Origin: Thraustochytrium sp. TN22
Lineage: Eukaryota; Sar; Bigyra; Thraustochytrida; Thraustochytriidae
Reading direction: 5' to 3'
Length of the DNA: 64,000 bases
Assembly: GCA_013306675.1 (NCBI GenBank)
Contig: JABLUY010000116.1
Location: 46,789 to 110,788, forward strand
Below, in pieces: positions 58,201 to 64,000 of this stretch. Positions within the stretch are counted from its first letter, which is position 1, and each line of letters begins with the position of its first letter. Position numbers and translations under genes: made by a program. The notes below the pieces were generated by a model. That model was not told the origin of the DNA. It did no database searches and saw only the letters and a program-made list of their open reading frames with translations.

Positions 58201-60190
58201 CCAGGCCCTCCAACGCGCTCGTGGCCAGGTCGATGCGCTTGTCGCAGAGCCGGACCGCAAGCGCGCGCAGCAGCGAGTCGCCCGTCTTGTGGCGCTTGAA
58301 CTGCCGCAGCACGCCCGGCCGCGATACCAGCGCTACCGAGACCTCGACCGCCTCGCGGCGCACGTTGACGTCCTTGTCGTTGAGTGCGAGCTCCAAAAAG
58401 CTCGGCTCCGCCGCGTCCGCCGCCCCGGACGTGCCGGCGTCCAGCGTCTTGGCGTAGCGCGCGTGAAAGTTGGGCGCCACGAAGTGCGGCACCCAGAACG
58501 AATCAGCGCCCGCAGCCAAAGCGTCTCCGTCCTCGCCGACGCCCGCCTCCGCATCGCCTGCGCCGCCCTCGCCGTTGCGCAGCAGCGCAAAGCCCGCGAA
58601 GCTCACGAGCGAGAGCCGGATCCCGCTGTCCACATCCAGGATGCGCCGCAAGAAGGCCGCCCACAAACGCGCGTTGTCGGCCAGCAGCGACGGCCGGTCC
58701 ACCTCACTGAAGATGCGTCCCACCAGGTCCACGGTCTGCCGGCGCACGTCCTCGTCCGATGCCTCCAGTTGCGTCGCCACGTGCGGCAATGTGTACAGCA
58801 ACAGGGAAGGGTCCACGCGAAACAGCTGGAAGATGAGCTCGTAGATGTTGTCCTTGAGCTCCGTCGCAGCGGTCTCCTCGTCGTTGCGCCCGCCCACGAG
58901 CTGCGGCCCGCCCGCGCTCGCGCTCGCGTCATCCCCCTCGTGCTCCTCCTCGTCCCGGTCCTCTTCCTCCTGCTCCGAGGAAGAGGACGATGCCGTGCTG
59001 TCCCTGCGCTGCCGCTTGTCCGCGCGGTGGCCGCTGCCGGCGCCCCTCGCCGCCCGCGACGACTCGTGCACGCCCGAGACGAGCCCATTCAGGAGCGCCG
59101 ACAGCGGCTCGCGCAGCCGGTCCGACAACTGCCGAATCACCTTGACCGCGAGATCAAAGGCCAGCGGCGACGACTTTTGGCAGTCTGGCAGGAGGCGCAC
59201 CAGGAGCACGTCCAGCACGCGCGGCGTGAACCGGTCCATCTCGTCAAAGAGGCCCACCAAGAGGTCCAGCGCGTACGTCTCCGTCTCGTGCTCACGCGAT
59301 GGAACCATGATGTCAAACATGGCCTCCACCAGCGACACAATCAGGTCCTCCGACGTGCACGCGTCCTCCGCCTCGTCCGGCAGGTCCACCAGGATGCAGC
59401 TCGAACGGCACAGCGCCAGCTTCTTCAAAATGTAAAAGCTCAGTCCGTACGACGGCGTGCCCGGCTTTTGCTCCAGCCCGCGCAGCCGCGCCACCAGGAA
59501 CTCAAAGATCGCCTTGATCTCTGTGCGCTCGTACGGCGGATCCGGTGCGTAAATGTGCAGCACGTCCGCCAGGCACGCGCCGGCCAGCAGGCGCACCATG
59601 TTGTCGCGGCTCCGCACCACCTGCGGCTGCAGCAGTTCGCGCGCCATGTGGTCCAGCGCCGTCGAGTCCTCACCCTCGTCCAGCTGCTCTCGCACCGCCA
59701 GCTCCGACTGCCACGCCTCCAGCCGCTCGCGCAGCGCCTTGCCCGTGCCCAGCGGCTGCAGCCGCCGTGACGCGCGACGCGCCGGCGCCTCGGCCTCACC
59801 CTCGCTCGCGCTCTCGCTCTCGCTCTCGCTCATGACCTTTTGGAGCCGCCGAGATGTGCGCCGCACCGGCGCCGACGCAGGCTCGTCCTCGCTCTCGCTC
59901 GACGCCGACCTCGGGCTGGCCTTGCTCGGCTCCGGCTGGCGTCGTCGGGACGCGCCGCGCCGAGGCGGCTCGTCCGGCTCATCCTCACTCTCGCTCATGG
60001 CCGTCTCCTTGCGCGGCGTGGCCGTCTGCTCCTCCGCGGCCGAGCGCGAGCTCGAGCGCGAGCGCCCGCGGCGCGGCGCGGCGCGCGAGGTCGTTGTCGC
60101 CGCCGCCGCCGCCGCCACTGTCGCCGCGGCTGTCACCGTCGCCGTCGTCCTCGCCGTCGCCCCTCGTCGCGCTCGCGTCAGGCGCGGCAT
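55286..60190 (-). CDS. PDS5: Sister chromatid cohesion protein Pds5
   Basis: A 1634-residue HEAT-repeat protein that regulates cohesin loading, release and maintenance. The N-terminal part (residues about 1-150) is basic and Ser/Ala-rich with three SESEDE...RRxSRRLQ repeats. The HEAT array starts near LLQPQVVRSRDNMVRLLAGACLADVLHIYAPDPPY, the segment best conserved in Pds5, followed by KAIFEFLVARLRGLEQ and DLLVGLFDEMDRFTPRVLDVLLVRLLP. An acidic insert (about 440-480), further HEAT repeats through about 1400, and a basic tail complete it. The region that contacts Wapl/Scc1 in other Pds5 proteins falls in the conserved array. The first ATG giving the repeat head is at 60190; the next, MSESEDEP at 59998, is also possible. 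The size exceeds human PDS5A/B (about 1340-1450). Confidence 0.9.
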   Translation of the reverse strand: MPRLTRARRGATARTTATVTAAATVAAAAAATTTSRAAPRRGRSRSSSRSAAEEQTATPRKETAMSESEDEPDEPPRRGASRRRQPEPSKASPRSASSESEDEPASAPVRRTSRRLQKVMSESESESASEGEAEAPARRASRRLQPLGTGKALRERLEAWQSELAVREQLDEGEDSTALDHMARELLQPQVVRSRDNMVRLLAGACLADVLHIYAPDPPYERTEIKAIFEFLVARLRGLEQKPGTPSYGLSFYILKKLALCRSSCILVDLPDEAEDACTSEDLIVSLVEAMFDIMVPSREHETETYALDLLVGLFDEMDRFTPRVLDVLLVRLLPDCQKSSPLAFDLAVKVIRQLSDRLREPLSALLNGLVSGVHESSRAARGAGSGHRADKRQRRDSTASSSSSEQEEEDRDEEEHEGDDASASAGGPQLVGGRNDEETAATELKDNIYELIFQLFRVDPSLLLYTLPHVATQLEASDEDVRRQTVDLVGRIFSEVDRPSLLADNARLWAAFLRRILDVDSGIRLSLVSFAGFALLRNGEGGAGDAEAGVGEDGDALAAGADSFWVPHFVAPNFHARYAKTLDAGTSGAADAAEPSFLELALNDKDVNVRREAVEVSVALVSRPGVLRQFKRHKTGDSLLRALAVRLCDKRIDLATSALEGLAKCFNSGLVDPYWVPEADAAASEKSDEIDDDDDEEEQTAADAAPALSEARAFAQEAVGWIPGQIFAHVHHARAQDETLQYRHALCAMMDSVVVGKQRYRSLGARSTVLARVWAGLDEVARSAFRLVLLKQRSRLRGLLAEVVRGREDGACVAKRGRRSLGQAAEAPPTPERQAAPRALKALRQLAREFVPAVRCPNAAEALEALWDTKDKHVSRDLRVLTEAMTGAGQDAEDDAVATTVADAEADLVQRLGSKSESARAVRALLVRLMPGALGAEELAALVGERARALGRAGAYEEAEDVCSLVEAVCADLPEAVSPSAQEAGVWALRVAEERFVEASGGKSTAKAKGGRHVRQRRSSPAPARAPLDDEAVEALCVAACRLSAVVRGVDGGLPGAENLERLMRGASRVRCVKAAGKAWATDLGRRGQAASRLEPVLRAALGDAQAALQAKDNRASLGPLAALKALLKAQPALCGEVASKADLAAVVERAAALVRRALPSSGGAKAEEEAAQAKVQAIKVLCYETLRRLREFDPDDLAALRKHVLLLRKLVADGGDPWAYEAQRKEAAAAAGAARPWPPGTDDARTDLRLYAAKALVKLEARCPGGPAREALREANDNEQAHQREIQRWVELSWIAMDPDEETREAFIGTLYREFIMRGRELFRYGAFLPLAAAMRPKGAAQGHLQQLLRFLQRTYQARAERAATAAAGAENLDEAAQFAPENMISTLIYLVAHHPQMPRPLEEAQAWVSSPAGQRALVKPLLAFFDALNGVAPQHNTNAGLLYALLEVMRRHTDALDPGCANIHILGEICQHLIKLRMKVSPDSLEHPGGVLLPKMYVAIRNVPLRQRPSNALASPGLSPVTPKLSSKATERSAHHRRLAHLHENLLPPGFQLRVGAGPGVVPVSVDEGYAPRRKRVRPAAAKHTTTQSAATAQSTPTRKQPSRSSKAAQPGAYGEQHLDDDIEEDDEDET

Positions 60191-61205
60191 CGCGCACGCC
60201 AGCGGCCGAGCAGGCAAGCGGGCAAGCGCGCAGGCTCGCTTCCTCGCTCGCGCGCGCGCGCGCACAGAGGCGCCGCCGCTTCGCGCTCTGCCCGCGCGCC
60301 CCGCGCTCGCGTCCAACGTTGAGAGTCGAGACGCCGTCGTTAGGTTCGCCGTGGCCGAGGCGCCCGCTCGGCAAAGTTGTGCACAATGGTGGCGACGAAA
60401 CGCCAATTCCAGCAAGGGCGCAACTTGGAGACGCTCAGAAGCTTTTTTCGTGTGGTAGCCAAAAAACTCGGCACTCAGATCCTTCGTGACGAAGCTCGCC
60501 GGGTGCGGAAGAAGTTTCGTTGATACCATGGCTTGCACAAACATGGCGTGAGTTGGAGTTGAAGACGTCGGGGGCTTCCCGAATTCCTCTTTCTCGTTGG
60601 AGCATGAGCTGAGAGATACGCTGAGGAGCATGGCAAGGCATATGAAGCGCCCAGCAAGGGAACGGAGAGGCTACGGCAACCTGCTTCTCCCGCATCAGTG
60701 TCCGGGTTGTCGAGAGCTGCAAAGTAAGCCTGATGAAGGCACAGGTCAGTGCCACAGGCATAAGTTTGACTACCCATTGGCTCGCGACTTCGCAAATGGC
60801 CTGCGCTCACATCAAGCATCATACGGGCGCCCAACCGCGTGCGTATCAAGGTCCAAGGAGCTGCATCACCAAGGACATGACATGACGCCTAGCCTAACCA
60901 CCAAAGGTGTGTGCGCGCACCCCCCCTTCTCGCGGGCTGGCCACTGCATGGCACGCAGCCGTTCAAGCGCGCCACAAGCCCAGGACGTGTCGCAGCTGCC
61001 TTTCTTTCTGAGACTTGGGCCTAGCAGCGCAGCGCGGAGTGTAGCGCGCGTGGCGGGGCGCTTCATTTGGTGCATCCAGGCCATCTGGCGCGAGTGTGCC
61101 ATGGCGCTCGGCAACGAAACTTGCGTGCTCAAGAATCTCTCGCCACCAGCGGCCTCGCGCGGCAAGGCAACTCGCCTGAGCCAGACAGGCAACGCGGCAA
61201 GTTCG
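60191..61205. other. Region upstream of PDS5 with no supportable gene
   Basis: About 1 kb: PDS5 promoter at its left, then accessory DNA. The plus frame of 369 codons from about 60597 has no motif, is Arg/Ala/Ser/His-rich and overlaps the antisense WD40 fragment, so it is not called. A homopolymer run of C lies at 60921-60926. Confidence 0.4.
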
Positions 61206-61488
61206 CTAGTCGACCAGGACAAAATTCACAGCGCCGACCCCGGTGCATGCGCGGGCGACGAGCTGCGCCGCAACATTGACCAAGCCTGCTTCCGGTGTCT
61301 CTGCTTCGAGTTGTCCCCAAGACCCAGACACGATCCTGTCGCCGTTCAAAACCACGCTGACGACGAAATCAGTGTGCTCCTCGAGCACGTGCAGCATTGG
61401 GCCGGTGTGAGCGTCCCACACGCGCACCGTCTTGTCGTACGACCCAGACACGATCCGGTCGCCGTCCAAAGCCACGCTGTTGACCCAT
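61206..61488 (-). pseudogene. Truncated WD40-repeat fragment
   Basis: The minus strand, after an in-frame stop, reads WVNSVALDGDRIVSGSYDKTVRVWDAHTGPMLHVLEEH and then TDFVVSVVLNGDRIVSGSW: one full WD40 repeat and most of a second, which breaks off where the next D-K-T-V-R-V-W-D should come. No further repeats follow or precede. It is a scrap of a longer propeller protein. The two units share the V(S/A)xxLDGDRIVSGS core, typical of recently multiplied repeats. Confidence 0.65.
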
Positions 61489-61508
61489 CTTGCTTTGCTT
61501 GCCTTGCT

Positions 61509-61982
61509 TCACTCGAAGAGCTGCGCGACGGCCCAGACGATGCCGCAGGTGGAGATGAGGGCGCCCGCGGGAAGAATTACGCAGGCGCAGCGCAGAGTGC
61601 GAGGCTTGCCGCTCACGCAGTCCCCAAAGGCGTCTGCGGCGAGGTCCTCGAAATCGCTCGTCATGCGCATCTTGCTTGTTTTGTTGCGACACGCAGGAGA
61701 TGATGTGTGCTCTTCGCCTTGTTTGCGACAGAGAGGCCTTGCAAAGTGTCGTATGCGCGTCTCGGCGCTGCATCGCATCAGGCTGCTTCCTTTTTGCTGA
61801 CGCCTGTTTACGCGGACGCGTGTTTGCCGAGCGCGAGGCGCTGACCAAGCCGAGTGCTTGGGTCGCCTTTTCGAGGTCCAAAGTGAGTTGTCGCCATGCT
61901 GCGTCTGGGGCGTCGCCGAACCAGCCGGGCAGCGCCCGCGAGGACTCCCTGCAAAATCGCTTAAACCAAAAGAGGCCGGCAT
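61509..61982 (-). other. Possible small membrane-anchored protein or gene fragment
   Basis: A 157-codon minus-strand frame without a clear ATG. The C-terminus looks real: TSDFEDLAADAFGDCVSGKPRTLRCACVILPAGALISTCGIVWAVAQLFE, with a hydrophobic span at the end. The segment IVWAVA is shared, from an 18-bp identical DNA stretch (GCGACGGCCCAGACGATG on the plus strand), with the minus strand at 63787-63804. Another minus frame (to 62064) overlaps and ends in the WD40 fragment's antisense. A broken member of a dispersed family is possible. Confidence 0.3.
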
Positions 61983-62099
61983 CGAAGACGCCCTTTTCGT
62001 GGCGGTCCTTGGCGGCAGCGTCCGATGTGTCCAAGTGAAGTTTGGCCACAGAAAAAGATGGCAACGAGCATCGCCGCGCGAGGGCCAGGTTGCAAGGCT

Positions 62100-62650
62100 C
62101 TTATGCCGCCATGAGGCGCTCGTCCAGGCACTCGAGTTTCAGCGCGACGCCCTCGGCGTCAGGCACCCCAGCGTCGCGACACGCTCAGCAACATCGCGCT
62201 CGTCTACGACCCTCTCGGCCGCCACGACACGGCGCTCGACCTCTTCTGCGAGGCCTTTGGCTTGCCAAAGGACGCCCTCAGCGGCCGCAATCGCAAGATT
62301 GCCGCTACGACGAGGCCCTCGGGCTCGCCATCGAGCTCTATGGCTCGCAGCACGTCGTCATCGCCGACCTCCTCGCTGACATGGCCAGCGTGCACCACGT
62401 TCAGGGCGCCATCGACCTCGAGGCGCGCGGTGCCAACTCCCGCAGCGTCGTTACAGCGCTCAACAGCATCGCTCTTGTGCACGCCAACGAGCACCGCTAC
62501 GACGAGGCGCTCGAGCTACGACGAGGCACTCGAGCTCTTCAAAGAGGCCCTGCGCCTCGGCACCGACCTCCTCGGCTTGCAGCACCCCAAGGTTGGCTTC
62601 ATAACCTTGGCTCCGTGTACTTTGTCCAGGGCAGCTCAAGACCGCAAAGA
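62100..62650 (+). pseudogene. Kinesin-light-chain-type TPR gene, frameshifted several times
   Basis: Successive stretches in changing frames give the classic KLC-type TPR pattern. HEALVQALEFQRDALGVRHPSVAT is followed by (shift) LSNIALVYDPLGRHDTALDLFCEAFGLPKDAL, (shift) YDEALGLAIELYGSQHVVIADLLADMASVHHVQG, and SVVTALNSIALVHANEHRYDEALEL. After another shift comes YDEALELFKEALRLGTDLLGLQHPKV and (shift) HNLGSVYFVQG. At least four frame changes are needed. One comes from a 19-bp tandem duplication (ACGACGAGGC[G/A]CTCGAGCT near 62500-62540). These TPR units are tandem and common in expanded gene families. It is a decayed copy, though unusual base-call errors could exaggerate the damage. Confidence 0.75.
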
Positions 62651-63638
62651 CCTCGGCGCGCACGGCAGGGACTAGCAGTGGGCGCTCCGGACGCTGAGAC
62701 ATGTTCGTGTGCCCCAAGCGCACGTTGTGCCTGGAGCATGTCTGCGGGCTTGTGTGCAGCGGGACGTCTCGATGCGCGCAGCTCTGGGCTCGCCAAGGTC
62801 GTTGTGGTGCTCTGTTGCCATGCGCCCAGCCGCACCCCGAAAATGTGAGCGCAACGGTGAGAGAGGACGCCGACGCCGTCGCGGTGCGTCAGGTGCACAC
62901 CAGATCGCTCAGCTGGCCCAAGACTTTGTCCTGCGCAAAAGGAGCGGGCTGCGGCGGCGAGAGTGCCAGCGACCACATCAACAGCAACACCGCCGCCTCG
63001 GAGCTCTTTGTCCTCCACAGGTCGGCTGCGGCCGCTGCACCCACTGTTGGTAGTACTTGCGTACCAAATGGTCGTAAGAAGCCGCAAGTCGGATTGTTGA
63101 CTCACTGTCACTTGTGCGGGAATGTAGCGCGCCCGTCTGGTCGAGGTGCGCACCGGCGGGCCGCGTGCGGGAGGGCCCCGCAGCGGCCCGCACGAGCCGC
63201 TCCTCCGCGAGATCGACTGCGCAGTGCCACTGGCGGCTTGGTCGGCGGCCGCGGCGGCCGCGACGGCGTCGAGTTCGACGAAGGGCGGAGATGGCGGCGG
63301 CGGGCGACGACGGGTGAGCGAGCAAAGTCGACGGCGAGTTGAGAGTGGCGACGGCTTCAAGTTGCGGCGCGCACTGCACCCTGCGCCACAGGTAGAGAAC
63401 CCCACGACTACGATTCCACGACTTTTTCACCACGACGCACGCCAACTCTCTCGCGCGGCGCGGCGAGCGCGCCTTCGCGCCGCCCGCACAACTTCGCGCC
63501 CGCGCACCTTCGCACCCGCGAATGTGAATCGGGGTTTCACCCCGCTGGAAATTCGCCGAGGCGACTCGAAGGCGAGGCAGCGGCAGAAGGCAACCAGACC
63601 CTGATCAACGACAGCGATGGCGAGCCTTCATTGGCGGG
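62651..63638. other. Unassigned accessory DNA
   Basis: About 1 kb between the TPR pseudogene and the last frame. Plus and minus frames of up to 269 codons are Cys/Arg/Ala-rich and unconvincing. A CACTGGC core lies at 63238. I see nothing assignable. Confidence 0.35.
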
Positions 63639-64000
63639 ATGTGGCGCAAGGTGAGCGCGAGTGTTGTGTCGCGCGTGCTGCGGCGCGAGAGGAGCGGCGC
63701 ATCGAGCACCTCGCGGCTGTCTCTGGCTTCGCAGGACCTGCGCGAGCTTAGCACCGGCGAAGGCGGCGACGGCGGCGATGACGGCGGCGACGGCCCAGAC
63801 GATGAAGTGCAGCGACTCCGTCGCCTCCTTGCGGCGGCCGAAGCCGGCCGCGAGTCGGAGCGCGCTCGCGCCGACCGAGAGCGCGCCGGCCGCGAGTCGG
63901 AGCGCGCTCGCGCCGACCGAGAGCGAGCCGCCCGGGTGGCATCCGACACCGCTATGGAGAATTTCAATGTAGACAGCGCGCGGAACGCAGTCCTGCTGGT
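63639..64000 (+). CDS. 5' part of an unknown coiled-coil protein, cut by window end
   Basis: From the ATG at 63639 the plus frame stays open to the end (120 codons). It has a basic Ser-rich head (MWRKVSASVVSRVLRRERSG), an acidic Gly/Asp linker (EGGDGGDDGGDGPDDE), and a charged helix with two identical 14-residue units GRESERARADRERA encoded by an almost perfect 42-bp tandem duplication (63843-63926). Then comes ENFNVDSARNAVLL, which could open a folded domain. No family can be named from this much. The minus strand is also open here and encodes a hydrophobic span (FIVWAVAAVIAAVAAF), so strand is uncertain. Confidence 0.4.
   Translation, partial: MWRKVSASVVSRVLRRERSGASSTSRLSLASQDLRELSTGEGGDGGDDGGDGPDDEVQRLRRLLAAAEAGRESERARADRERAGRESERARADRERAARVASDTAMENFNVDSARNAVLL
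63843..63926. repeat. 42-bp tandem duplication
   Basis: Two 42-bp units differ at one base (the last). They encode GRESERARADRERA on the plus strand, or ALSVGASALRLAAG on the minus strand. Confidence 0.9.

Noticed and set aside
57149-59770. 874-codon plus-strand frame opposite PDS5
   Set aside because: R/H/L/Q-rich mirror of GC-biased codons; the minus strand encodes conserved HEAT repeats. The same applies to 24988-27384, 28708-30327 and 42632-44752.
60597-61703. 369-codon plus-strand frame
   Set aside because: No motif, mixed composition, and it overlaps WD40 coding on the other strand.
1-64000. tRNA, rRNA, CRISPR arrays or complete transposons
   Set aside because: No tRNA B-box-like arms (GGTTCGA), no rRNA-like stretch, no regularly spaced identical repeats with unique spacers, no transposase or reverse transcriptase motifs were found by eye.
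1-64000. A new linked gene system (operon-like set)
   Set aside because: Neighbouring genes have unrelated housekeeping roles and both strands are used; I see no functional cluster. The novelty is in single proteins and intergenic motifs.

Overview
This is GC-rich nuclear DNA from a microbial eukaryote with compact, mostly intron-free genes. Several kilobase-scale reading frames are uninterrupted; the longest is a 12.8-kb BEACH gene. Proteins carry long low-complexity Q, A, S and acidic tracts. Only one intron could be proven, inside a RING finger codon. The content (Arg5,6-type arginine enzyme, Pds5, Edc4, Nup35, RPAP2, USP, mitochondrial bS6, ceramidase) is ordinary eukaryotic housekeeping. 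The combination of a fused Arg5,6, few introns and high GC would fit a stramenopile such as a labyrinthulomycete (thraustochytrid). That placement is inference; no marker gene here settles it.

Layout. 0-2 kb: accessory DNA with a frameshifted protein-kinase remnant. 2.3-3.2 kb: unknown Cys-rich protein with a YAGSGP repeat tail. 4.4-7.0 kb: Arg5,6. 9.5-12.4 kb: ubiquitin protease with DUSP-like C-terminus. 13.2-14.2 kb: an ABCB7/ATM1 gene scrap back to back with mitochondrial bS6. 14.4-19.2 kb: an unknown protein and a jacalin-lectin protein carrying a previously unfamiliar SLMRLLLxG repeat. 19.5-21.2 kb: RPAP2/Rtr1. 21.6-34.4 kb: BEACH protein. 36.0-39.3 kb, divergent from it: a RING-H2 protein with an apparently dead PTEN/tensin-like module. 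39.3-40.3 kb: ceramidase-family membrane enzyme. 41.4-46.3 kb: EDC4 and NUP35 head to head. 46.4-49.6 kb: TPR-DnaJ cochaperone. 50.1-52.8 kb: secreted arylsulfotransferase-like protein and prolyl 4-hydroxylase-like enzyme, divergent. 52.9-54.9 kb: a repeat protein and a double GFA/CENP-V protein. 55.3-60.2 kb: PDS5. 60.2-64 kb: a second accessory stretch with WD40 and kinesin-light-chain-type TPR gene fragments, then an open frame running off the end.

The genes do not form a pathway. Loose themes are RNA polymerase II and mRNA metabolism (RPAP2, EDC4), ubiquitin (USP, RING), chromosome cohesion (PDS5) and mitochondria (Arg5,6, bS6, possibly the ATM1 scrap). Intergenic DNA is rich in short tandem repeats, GA tracts, CTAG palindromes and a recurring CACTGGC core. 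The two most unusual proteins are the PTEN-like/C2/RING protein and the jacalin-plus-repeat protein.
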